Assembly (NCBI GenBank): GCA_028689025.1
Contig: JAQTXA010000002.1
Span: 186,001-250,000, forward strand
DNA: 64,000 nucleotides
Source: Aliarcobacter sp.
GTDB lineage: Bacteria > Campylobacterota > Campylobacteria > Campylobacterales > Arcobacteraceae
Direction: 5' to 3'
Program-made: the position numbers and the translations under genes
The notes under the pieces: model-generated
What the model was told of the DNA's origin: nothing
Database searches by the model: none
Seen by the model: only the letters and a program-made list of their open reading frames with translations
Shown here: piece by piece, positions 1 to 7,378 of the stretch
Layout of the letters: the number at the start of each line of letters is the position of its first letter
How positions within the stretch are numbered: the first letter of the stretch is position 1

Positions 1-1623
1 TTTAGTTGAGTGTAATAAAGCATCTGCTTGATTTCTTACTTCAATTACAGCTTTTTTCTTAGCATCAGTCTCTTTATTAGCTTCTGCTTCTTGAACCATT
101 TTTTCAATTTCAGCATCACTTAATCCAGATGAACCAGAAATAGTAATTTTGTTCTCTTTACCAGTTCCTTTATCTTTAGCACTTACATTTAAAACACCAT
201 TTGCATCAATATCAAATGTTACTTCAATTTGAGGAACACCTCTTGGAGCTGCTGGAATATCTGAAAGTTCAAACATACCTAAAGATTTGTTATCTCTTGC
301 AAATTCTCTTTCACCTTGTGAAACGTGAATAGAAACAGCTGGTTGATTATCATCAGCAGTTGAGAATACTTGAGATTTTTTAACTGGAATTGTAGTTCCT
401 TTTTCAATTAATTTAGTCATAACTCCACCAAGAGTTTCAATTCCTAAAGATAAAGGAGTAACGTCTAGTAATAATACATCTTTAACATCACCTTTTAAAA
501 CTCCAGCTTGAACAGCTGCACCAGCTGCTACAACTTCATCAGGATTTACACCTTTATTTAAATCTTTTCCAAAGAAATCTCTAACAACTTTATTTGCTTT
601 TGGTAATCTTGTAGATCCACCAACCATAATAATTTCTTGAATTTCTTCTTTTTTCAATCCAGCATCTTTAAGTGCAGTTTTGATGTGCTCTAAAGTTTCA
701 GTAATTAAATCTTCAGTCATAGACTCAAATTTTGCTCTTGTTAATGATTTAACTAAGTGAACAGGACCAGCACTTCCCATAGAAATAAATGGTAAGTTGA
801 TTTCTGTTGATTCAGCTGATGATAACTCTTTTTTAGCATTTTCAGCAGCATCTTTTAATCTTTGTAATGCCATTTTGTCGTTTTTAACATCAAAACCATT
901 TTCGTCTTTGAACTCTTTTGCTAACCAATCAATAATTCTATTATCGAAGTCATCTCCACCTAAGAATGCATTTCCATCAGTTGAAAGTACTTCAAATGTA
1001 CCATCACCAATTTCTAAAACAGTAACGTCAAATGTTCCTCCACCTAAATCGTAAACAAGAACTTTTTCTTCACCTTTTTTATCTAAACCATAAGCTAATG
1101 AAGCAGCTGTTGGCTCATTGATGATTCTTAATACATTAAGACCAGCAATTGTTCCAGCTTCTTGAGTTGCTTTTCTTTGTGCATCATTGAAGTATGCAGG
1201 AACTGTAATAACAGCATCAGTAACAGCTGTTCCTAAATACTCTTCAGCATCTGCTTTTAATTTTGATAAAATTTTTGCAGAAATTTCTTGTGGAGTATAA
1301 ACTTTTCCACCAATTTCAACAGCTGCAGCACCATTTCTATCAACAATTTTATATCCAACTTTTGATTGAGCAGCTTTTGCATTTGGCTCATCCATCATTA
1401 GACCCATAATTCTTTTGATTGAATAAATAGTTTTTTCTGGATTTGTAATCGCTTGTCTTTTTGCTGGATCTCCAACTAAAACTTCACCTTTATCTGTGAA
1501 TGCAACGATTGAAGGAGTTGTATTTTTTCCTTCTTTATTAGGGATAATTTTAGCTTCCCCACCTTCATAAACTGCTATACAAGAGTTTGTTGTTCCTAAA
1601 TCTATTCCAATTACTTTACTCAT
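1..1623 (-). CDS. dnaK: Chaperone DnaK (Hsp70), 3' end cut by window edge
   Basis: Cytoplasmic Hsp70 chaperone that binds exposed hydrophobic peptides in an ATP-driven cycle with DnaJ and GrpE. The frame opens at ATG 1623 and runs off the left edge, giving 541 residues where the family usually has about 620-640, so only the end of the C-terminal lid is missing. Visible are the nucleotide-binding motif IDLGTTNS at residues 7-14, the second phosphate motif DLGGGTFDV at 192-200, and the interdomain linker DVTPLSLG at 387-394, followed by the substrate-binding beta domain. An AAGGAT ribosome site precedes the ATG. It is the third gene after hrcA and grpE, separated from grpE by 85 AT-rich bases in which I see no clear promoter, so CIRCE/HrcA control upstream probably covers it. 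Confidence 0.97.
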   Translation of the reverse strand, partial: MSKVIGIDLGTTNSCIAVYEGGEAKIIPNKEGKNTTPSIVAFTDKGEVLVGDPAKRQAITNPEKTIYSIKRIMGLMMDEPNAKAAQSKVGYKIVDRNGAAAVEIGGKVYTPQEISAKILSKLKADAEEYLGTAVTDAVITVPAYFNDAQRKATQEAGTIAGLNVLRIINEPTAASLAYGLDKKGEEKVLVYDLGGGTFDVTVLEIGDGTFEVLSTDGNAFLGGDDFDNRIIDWLAKEFKDENGFDVKNDKMALQRLKDAAENAKKELSSAESTEINLPFISMGSAGPVHLVKSLTRAKFESMTEDLITETLEHIKTALKDAGLKKEEIQEIIMVGGSTRLPKANKVVRDFFGKDLNKGVNPDEVVAAGAAVQAGVLKGDVKDVLLLDVTPLSLGIETLGGVMTKLIEKGTTIPVKKSQVFSTADDNQPAVSIHVSQGEREFARDNKSLGMFELSDIPAAPRGVPQIEVTFDIDANGVLNVSAKDKGTGKENKITISGSSGLSDAEIEKMVQEAEANKETDAKKKAVIEVRNQADALLHSTK

Positions 1624-1708
1624 TTTATATCCTTATCAAGTTTTATTTTTTATTTTAATATATATCTTTTCAAATCTATCTAGTTTTATGACATCACGGT
1701 CAGATTAT

Positions 1709-2266
1709 CTACTTTTTACAGATTGAAACCATCGCTGGTCTTAACAATCTATCTTTTAATAAATAACCCTTTTGAAGTTCTTGAACAATTGCACCATCTT
1801 CATGCTCTGCACTATCAACTTGCATTACAGCGTTGTGTACATTTGGATCAAATTCACCATCTGTTTCAATTTTTGTAATGTTATGTTTTTCAAAAGTTGT
1901 ATTGAAATTCTTAATAGTTAAAGAGATTCCCTCTTTTACTTTTTCAAGTAATTCATGTGCATCTAATGGTGTATTTGTTGATGACAGAGCTAACTCTAAA
2001 GTATCAATTGGAGCTAATAAATCTTTTGCAAATTTTTCACTTGCATAATCAATAGCTTGATATTTCTCTTTTTCTAGTCTTTTTTTAATATTTTCAAAAT
2101 CAGCATGTACTCTTAAATATTTATCTTCACTATCTTTTAATTGTTGCTCTAATTTTGCTACTTTATCTTCTAAAGTTTCTTCTTTTATCTCTTCAACAAC
2201 TTCACCTTGAACTTCTTGTTCAGTTGTTTCATCTTGTATTAATTCTTCTTTTGTTTCTTCACTCAC
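1709..2266 (-). CDS. grpE: Nucleotide exchange factor GrpE
   Basis: Co-chaperone that opens the DnaK nucleotide pocket to release ADP; it works as a cytoplasmic dimer. The 185-residue length fits the family. The first ~25 residues are acidic and rich in Glu and Gln, a long charged coiled coil follows (about residues 28-75), and the C-terminal part is the family's compact beta domain. The start is GTG at 2266, chosen because an AGGAG ribosome site lies about 8 bases upstream; the ATG two bases earlier would stop at once. It sits 9 bases after hrcA and before dnaK, the standard order for this heat-shock operon. Confidence 0.95.
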   Translation of the reverse strand: MSEETKEELIQDETTEQEVQGEVVEEIKEETLEDKVAKLEQQLKDSEDKYLRVHADFENIKKRLEKEKYQAIDYASEKFAKDLLAPIDTLELALSSTNTPLDAHELLEKVKEGISLTIKNFNTTFEKHNITKIETDGEFDPNVHNAVMQVDSAEHEDGAIVQELQKGYLLKDRLLRPAMVSICKK

Positions 2267-2275
2267 ATTTATCTC

Positions 2276-3067
2276 CTAAAAAGTTGTAATTTTTTCATAA
2301 AAATATTCATAATCTTTTGGTAATTCACCAATAACCAACATTTTTACATCTTCGTTATTGATTTTACAGTAATTACAAATTCCAATATAATTTGATGGTA
2401 AAAACTTATCAAAATATAAACCCTCTTTTAACTCATCTAAAATTTGACCTTTTAAAAAACTGTTTATAGTATACTCATCAAAATCATAATTCAAAGCTAG
2501 ATTTAGAAACTCTTTATAATTAAAAATCTGAAAATCTGAATTTTGTAGAGTTTGGTTTATAGATTCATAAACCTCATAAGCACCCACATCTTTTGAAACT
2601 TTCGTAATATCTTTTAAATCTAAACCTATCATATCATTTAAAAACCTATAAAGTGCATCTGAATATTTTACACTTATTGCAAATGAAGAAAATTCTAATA
2701 TCATATATCTATTTTCAACATTTAAAATATTTTTCAATACATCAGATTTCTCTTTTTTTATAAAAACAGACAGTCCTATATTTGAAGCAAAATATTCTAA
2801 TGCTCGTAAATTTACACCTTTTAGTTTAAAATTAAGTTTTGTCTGCCAATACTGTTTTAAAGCTTCTGTAGTTGGAGTTCTTCCACTACTTATATGCTCT
2901 TGTGCAAGATAACCCTCATCACCTAACTTTTTAAAGTAACCTCTAATAGTCGCTGGTGAATAAGTAATATCGTACATAGATTTTAATTGAGTTGAACCAA
3001 TTGGTTCTAAATGCTCAATATAAGCTTTAATAATAGATTGTAATAAAAACTCTTTTTTATCTATCAT
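2276..3067 (-). CDS. hrcA: Heat-inducible transcription repressor HrcA
   Basis: Repressor of class I heat-shock genes; it binds the CIRCE inverted repeat and depends on GroEL for folding in the species studied. The protein has 263 residues, shorter than the ~340 of Firmicutes HrcA but similar to the short form in Campylobacterota. The N-terminal ~65 residues look like the winged-helix domain: a segment around SPATIRGYFKKLGDEG fits the recognition helix region, and SSGRTPT matches the conserved SxGRxPT signature. It is the first gene of hrcA-grpE-dnaK, and the CIRCE upstream implies that it represses its own operon. Confidence 0.93.
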   Translation of the reverse strand: MIDKKEFLLQSIIKAYIEHLEPIGSTQLKSMYDITYSPATIRGYFKKLGDEGYLAQEHISSGRTPTTEALKQYWQTKLNFKLKGVNLRALEYFASNIGLSVFIKKEKSDVLKNILNVENRYMILEFSSFAISVKYSDALYRFLNDMIGLDLKDITKVSKDVGAYEVYESINQTLQNSDFQIFNYKEFLNLALNYDFDEYTINSFLKGQILDELKEGLYFDKFLPSNYIGICNYCKINNEDVKMLVIGELPKDYEYFYEKITTF

Positions 3068-3089
3068 AGATTACGACCACTTTCATAAT

Positions 3090-3116
3090 TTAGCACTCAC
3101 TATCTTAAACTGCTAA
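3090..3116 (-). promoter_or_regulatory. CIRCE operator (HrcA binding site)
   Basis: TTAGCACTC at 3090-3098, a 9-base spacer, then AACTGCTAA at 3108-3116. The CIRCE consensus is TTAGCACTC-N9-GAGTGCTAA, so one arm is perfect and the other matches 7 of 9. Read on the minus strand, the imperfect arm comes first. It lies between the predicted -10 box and the hrcA start, where a bound repressor would cover the transcription start. Confidence 0.93.
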
Positions 3117-3119
3117 AGA

Positions 3120-3149
3120 ATTATAACCTATTGAGTCTTTATTTGTCAA
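3120..3149 (-). promoter_or_regulatory. Housekeeping sigma promoter of hrcA-grpE-dnaK
   Basis: On the minus strand a perfect TTGACA lies at 3149-3144 and a perfect TATAAT at 3125-3120, 18 bases apart. A consensus -35 is uncommon in Campylobacterota, so this should be an intrinsically strong promoter held down by HrcA. The transcription start would fall at the edge of or inside the CIRCE. Confidence 0.88.
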
Positions 3150-3316
3150 GTACTTTATTTTAAATTTCTAAAATTTCTAAATTAAAAAAATGTTTACAAT
3201 ATATACAGTAAATGATTAAGTCCCAATAATGTTTAAGTAAATATAAATTTATTCTATGTTAAATTTTAAATTGTAATTAATATATAATTTTTACATAATT
3301 AATTTATTCGTTTCTA
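3150..3316. other. AT-rich divergent intergenic segment, no gene seen
   Basis: Part of the 319-base gap between hrcA and the TRAP binding protein gene. It is strongly AT-rich with short A and T runs. I find no open frame with a ribosome site, no RNA gene and no clear repeat between the two promoters that flank it. Confidence 0.6.
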
Positions 3317-3345
3317 TTGTATTGATGATATTTTATTGATATAAT
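3317..3345 (+). promoter_or_regulatory. Promoter of the TRAP transporter operon
   Basis: TTGTAT at 3317-3322 and a perfect TATAAT at 3340-3345 with a 17-base spacer, about 40 bases before the ATG of the binding protein gene. The predicted start near 3352 leaves a leader of about 35 bases. The site comes from sequence match only. Confidence 0.6.
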
Positions 3346-3386
3346 TATTTGAATGAAAATTACGTAATTAAAACTAAGGAGAAAAA

Positions 3387-4358
3387 ATGACAAAATCAAG
3401 AGAAATCCCGATGGGTAAAAAAATTGCTTCAGTTGCCTTAATAGGTATGTTATCAGTTCCAGCATTTGCTGCTGAATTTATTACTATTGGAACAGGTGGA
3501 GTTACTGGAACTTATTATCCAACTGGTGGAGCTATTTGTAGATTAGTTAATCAATATAAAAAAGAGACAAAAATTAGATGTTCTGTTGAATCAACTGGTG
3601 GAAGTGTTTATAATGTAAATACTATTAAAAATGGTGAACTTGATTTTGGTATTGTTCAATCTGACATAGTTTATCAAGCAAGTAAAGGTGAAGGAGCATT
3701 CAAAGATGCTGCTATTCCTAAATTAAAATCAGTAATGGCTATTTATCCAGAATTATTAACTTTAGTTACTAGAAAAGATGCAAATATCAATAAATTACTT
3801 GATGTAAAAGGGAAAAAAATCAATCTTGGAAATCCTGGAAGTGGTAATGAATCAACAGCATTAACTTTATTTGATGAAAGTGGAATTAAAAAAGAGGATT
3901 TAAAATTTGCTGGTGCATTAAAAGCTTCTGAAATGCCAGATGCATTAAGAGATAATAAAATTGATGGATATTTCTACATGGTTGGACACCCAACAGCAAA
4001 TATTCAAGATGCAGCAAACTCTGTTGATGTAAAAATTGTTCCAATTGAAGGGGCAAATGTTGATACTTTAATTAAAAAATATCCATATTTTGCAAAAGCA
4101 AATGTTCCTGGTGGAATTTATAAAGGAAATGATGCTGATATACCAACATTTGGTGTTAAAGCTGTTCTTGTAACAAGTGATGATGTTAGTGTTGATGCTG
4201 TTTATACAGTTGTTAAAGCTATTTTAGAGAACTTTGATGAGTTTAAACAATTACATCCAGCATATAGTCAAATTACAAAAAAATCTTTACTAGATGGATT
4301 ATCTGCTCCTTTACATGAAGGTGCTAAAAAATATTTCCAAGAAGCTGGATTATTATAA
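3387..4358 (+). CDS. TAXI-family TRAP transporter substrate-binding protein
   Basis: Periplasmic solute receptor of a TRAP transporter, which uses an ion gradient to import organic acids. It has 323 residues. The first ~28 form a Sec signal peptide (basic start, hydrophobic core, cleavage after PAFA or PAFAA). The mature part opens with FITIGTGG and TGTYYPTGG, typical of the TAXI (TRAP-associated extracytoplasmic immunogenic) subfamily. ATG 3387 was chosen because an AAGGAG site lies 5 bases before it; an internal Met at residue 9 is possible. The permease gene follows after 117 bases containing two hairpins. The ligand cannot be read from the sequence; characterised relatives are linked to glutamate, 2-oxoglutarate and other dicarboxylates. 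Confidence 0.93.
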   Translation: MTKSREIPMGKKIASVALIGMLSVPAFAAEFITIGTGGVTGTYYPTGGAICRLVNQYKKETKIRCSVESTGGSVYNVNTIKNGELDFGIVQSDIVYQASKGEGAFKDAAIPKLKSVMAIYPELLTLVTRKDANINKLLDVKGKKINLGNPGSGNESTALTLFDESGIKKEDLKFAGALKASEMPDALRDNKIDGYFYMVGHPTANIQDAANSVDVKIVPIEGANVDTLIKKYPYFAKANVPGGIYKGNDADIPTFGVKAVLVTSDDVSVDAVYTVVKAILENFDEFKQLHPAYSQITKKSLLDGLSAPLHEGAKKYFQEAGLL

Positions 4359-4368
4359 AAACATTTAT

Positions 4369-4390
4369 CTAAGGATTTAATTATCCTTAG
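4369..4390 (+). repeat. Intercistronic hairpin 1
   Basis: CTAAGGAT at 4369-4376 and ATCCTTAG at 4383-4390 form a perfect 8-bp stem with a 6-base loop, 11 bases after the binding protein stop codon. No T run follows, so it is not a classical terminator. With the larger hairpin downstream it may protect the 3' end of the binding protein message. Confidence 0.6.
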
Positions 4391-4400
4391 GTAGCCCTTA

Positions 4401-4443
4401 TTTTCATACTTCATTTAAAATCTATTTAAATGAAGTATGGGAA
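4401..4443 (+). terminator. Intercistronic hairpin 2, possible attenuator or mRNA stabiliser
   Basis: The arms 4405-4419 and 4425-4439 are perfectly complementary over 15 bp around a 5-base loop. Two G-U and two A-U pairs extend the stem to 4401-4443. A weakly T-rich stretch follows but no clean U tract. Its place between a periplasmic binding protein and its permease is typical of elements that give more binding protein than permease. Confidence 0.65.
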
Positions 4444-4475
4444 CAAAATTTCACCTATAATTAAAAGGATTTACT

Positions 4476-6584
4476 ATGGCAATTTATGAAGAAAAACCTC
4501 ATAAAATTTCCCAACTTGAAGTCGAGCAAATGCACGAAACAGAAGCCGTTATTAACGAGCTTGAAGGACAAAGAGTTTTTGGCTCTCAACACTATGAATT
4601 TTGGTTAATATCTGTAATTGCACTTTTATGGTCATTATTTCAGTTGTATATTGTAATTGAACCAACAAATTCAACTATTTCTAGATCTATTCACTTATCA
4701 TTTGGTATTGTTCTAGCATTTTTAATCTATCCCATGATGAAAAAACCTTACTTCTTACAAAAAATCAGATGGTTTGGATATACATTTGCAGCTATTGGAT
4801 TAGCAACTGCTTCATATATTGCACTGTTTTATAATGAGATTTCATTAAGACCAGGTGATTACACAACTACTGATATTGTAATTGCAATTATCGGAGTTAT
4901 AATTTTACTTGAAGCTGGTAGAAGAGTTTTAGGATTTGTATTAAGTTTAATTGCTATTATATTCTTAGCTTATGACTTTTTAGGTCCTTATATGCCTGAA
5001 TTAATTATTCATAAAGGTGCTAGTTTAAATAAACTTGCAGGTCACATGTTTTTAACTACTGAAGGTATTTTTGGGGTTCCTCTTGGAGTTTCAGCTGGAT
5101 TTGTATTTTTATTCGTACTTTTTGGTTCTTTATTAGATAAAGCAGGAGCTGGGGAATATTTTATTAATTTAGCATTTTCACTACTAGGAAAATATAGAGG
5201 TGGTTCAGCAAAAGCATCTGTAATTGCATCAGGATTTGCTGGTATCATCAGTGGGTCATCTATTGCAAACACTGTAACTACTGGAACATTTACAATTCCA
5301 CTTATGAAAAGAACTGGATTTAGACCTGAACAAGCAGCTGCTGTTGAAGTTTCCTCTTCTTCAAATGGTCAATTAATGCCGCCAGTTATGGGAGCTGCTG
5401 CATTTATTATTGCAGAGTTTTTAGGAATGTCTTATACAGATGTTGTTGTTACTGCATTTATTCCAGCATTCGTATCATATTTTGGGCTATTTTATATTGT
5501 TCACTTAGAATCTCTTAAATTAGGTCTTAAGGGAATGAATAAAGAAGATATTCCTCCTAAATTCAAAACATTTATTCAAGGTATTCACTATTTAATACCT
5601 ATTTTATTTTTGTTATTTACACTTATGGTATTAAGAGAGAGTGCAGCAAGTGCAGCTTTTAATGCGATTATGTTATTGATGTTATTAATGGTTGTGCAAC
5701 ATCCATTTAGAGCATATTTAGCAAAAGAGAAAATTACTAAAGATATTTTACTAAGCGGATTTGTTGATATTTTAGCAGGTATGATAAGTGGTGCTAAAAA
5801 CATGGTTCCAATTTCAGTAGCAACTGCAATTGCTGGAATTATTGTAGGTTCTATTACATTAACTGGTCTTGGTCAAGTTTTATTAGAAGTTGTAGAAACT
5901 TTATCAAATGGAAATATTTTTGCAATATTAATTCTTGCAGCTATTATTTCATTGATTTTAGGAATGGGATTACCAACAACTGCAAATTATATTGTAATGG
6001 CATCTTTAACTGCACCTGTTATTTTAACACTTGCAGCTGATAATGGATATTTGATTCCTGCAATTGCAGCTCACTTGTTTGTATTTTATTTTGGTATTTT
6101 AGCAGATGTAACTCCACCTGTTGGACTGGCGGCTTATGCAGCTGCTGGAATTGCAAAAGCAGACCCAATTAAAGTAGGAATTCAAGGATTTAAATATGAT
6201 ATTAGAACAGCAATTTTACCGTTTATGTTCTTCTTTAACTCAGAACTATTGTTAATTTCAGGAGTAGATCCACTAAATCCTGCTAATCCTGCTGGTTGGA
6301 TTTGGATTACAAATCCAATTGAAATTGCTACAATATTCTGTACTGCATTTGTAGGTATGATGGCATTCTCTTGTTTCACACAAGGATATTTTATAGCAAA
6401 AACAACTATTTTAGAAAGATTAATATTTTTAGGTGTTGTTCCATTTATGTTCTTACCTAAAATAATGGCTACACAACTACATTTACCAGGTCATTATGTT
6501 TCATATTTGATTGGTATTTCTGTAATGATAGCAATTTATCTTGTTCAAAAAGCAAGAGTAAAAGCTCAAGCTGTCACTGCATAA
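4476..6584 (+). CDS. TRAP transporter fused permease (4TM/12TM, TAXI type)
   Basis: Inner-membrane permease in which the small DctQ-like and large DctM-like TRAP subunits are one chain, the usual form for TAXI systems. At 702 residues with about 16 hydrophobic segments it has the expected length. The DctM core shows glycine-rich stretches such as ASGFAGIISGSSIANTV and GMGLPTTANYIV, with an ADVTPPVGLAAYAAAGIA segment late in the protein. The N-terminal ~50 residues are hydrophilic and cytoplasmic. The start at ATG 4476 has AAAAGGA just upstream. It imports the ligand delivered by the binding protein encoded immediately before it; the two-component pair on the other strand is a plausible regulator. 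Confidence 0.93.
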   Translation: MAIYEEKPHKISQLEVEQMHETEAVINELEGQRVFGSQHYEFWLISVIALLWSLFQLYIVIEPTNSTISRSIHLSFGIVLAFLIYPMMKKPYFLQKIRWFGYTFAAIGLATASYIALFYNEISLRPGDYTTTDIVIAIIGVIILLEAGRRVLGFVLSLIAIIFLAYDFLGPYMPELIIHKGASLNKLAGHMFLTTEGIFGVPLGVSAGFVFLFVLFGSLLDKAGAGEYFINLAFSLLGKYRGGSAKASVIASGFAGIISGSSIANTVTTGTFTIPLMKRTGFRPEQAAAVEVSSSSNGQLMPPVMGAAAFIIAEFLGMSYTDVVVTAFIPAFVSYFGLFYIVHLESLKLGLKGMNKEDIPPKFKTFIQGIHYLIPILFLLFTLMVLRESAASAAFNAIMLLMLLMVVQHPFRAYLAKEKITKDILLSGFVDILAGMISGAKNMVPISVATAIAGIIVGSITLTGLGQVLLEVVETLSNGNIFAILILAAIISLILGMGLPTTANYIVMASLTAPVILTLAADNGYLIPAIAAHLFVFYFGILADVTPPVGLAAYAAAGIAKADPIKVGIQGFKYDIRTAILPFMFFFNSELLLISGVDPLNPANPAGWIWITNPIEIATIFCTAFVGMMAFSCFTQGYFIAKTTILERLIFLGVVPFMFLPKIMATQLHLPGHYVSYLIGISVMIAIYLVQKARVKAQAVTA

Positions 6585-6588
6585 TAGA

Positions 6589-6610
6589 TATAAGAGGTTT
6601 TCCTCTTATA
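6589..6610. terminator. Bidirectional terminator between convergent genes
   Basis: TATAAGAGG at 6589-6597 and CCTCTTATA at 6602-6610 form a perfect 9-bp stem with a TTTT loop, in the 28 bases between the permease stop and the response regulator stop. Flanking sequence is AT-rich but has only short T runs. Position and symmetry suit a terminator for both strands. Confidence 0.65.
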
Positions 6611-6612
6611 AC

Positions 6613-7332
6613 TTATTTAGTTAAAACCTTTTCAATTATATATCCATAACCTTTATGGGAAATAATAAAATCATCATCTTTAATCTTATCTTTTAATCTT
6701 TTCATTACTGTTCTTAAAGATGAATCATTAATATTAATATTATTCCAAACCTCTTCTTTAAATCTTTCAATTGGAATTAAAACACCTAGATTTTTTATAA
6801 GTACATCCAAAATCTCTGACTCTTTTTTTGAAAGTTTTACAATTAGATTTTTATTATAAAGCTTATTATTTGTTAAATCAAAAGTATAACTATTGTTTAA
6901 AGTAATTAAATTGTTAGTTTTAACTATTGGCTGTTTATCCAAAATAACTTCTTCTTTAGCTTTTTGTAACATTTCCATCATGTTATCAATATTTAAAGGT
7001 TTAACAAAATATCCGCAAACTCTAAGATTGATTAGTTTTAATAAATCTTCTTCATTTTTATGAGCACTTACAATTATAAATCTTTGATTTGGAAAGAACT
7101 TTAAAACCTCATCAATCATCTGCATACCATTTACATTTGGCATATTTAAATCTGTTAATATTAAATCAAAGTTTTTATTATTCTGTTCATTCTCTTTTAT
7201 GATTAAAAGTGCTTCTTCACCATCACAAGCTAAAATAACTTCATCAAAAATTGTATTTAAATAAAAAGCTAATGTTTTTCTTGCAAGTTCTTCATCTTCA
7301 ACTAACAAAACTCTTGTTTTAAAATTTTGCAT
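6613..7332 (-). CDS. Response regulator, receiver plus OmpR/PhoB-type winged helix
   Basis: DNA-binding response regulator of 239 residues. The receiver domain covers about 1-125 with acidic pocket Glu12/Asp13, phosphoacceptor Asp61 (in LTDLNMP), Ser89 (IIVSAH) and Lys111 (FVKPLN). The C-terminal ~100 residues look like a winged-helix trans_reg_C domain, including KLSKKESEILDVLIKN and a closing GYGYIIEK. It lies 46 bases downstream of the histidine kinase on the same strand and is very likely its partner. It is convergent with the TRAP transporter genes, so transporter control is a reasonable guess that the sequence does not prove. Confidence 0.92.
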   Translation of the reverse strand: MQNFKTRVLLVEDEELARKTLAFYLNTIFDEVILACDGEEALLIIKENEQNNKNFDLILTDLNMPNVNGMQMIDEVLKFFPNQRFIIVSAHKNEEDLLKLINLRVCGYFVKPLNIDNMMEMLQKAKEEVILDKQPIVKTNNLITLNNSYTFDLTNNKLYNKNLIVKLSKKESEILDVLIKNLGVLIPIERFKEEVWNNININDSSLRTVMKRLKDKIKDDDFIISHKGYGYIIEKVLTK

Positions 7333-7378
7333 ATTTTCTCTCTTAAATATATATTGTTAGATTATAGCTAAAATCATT

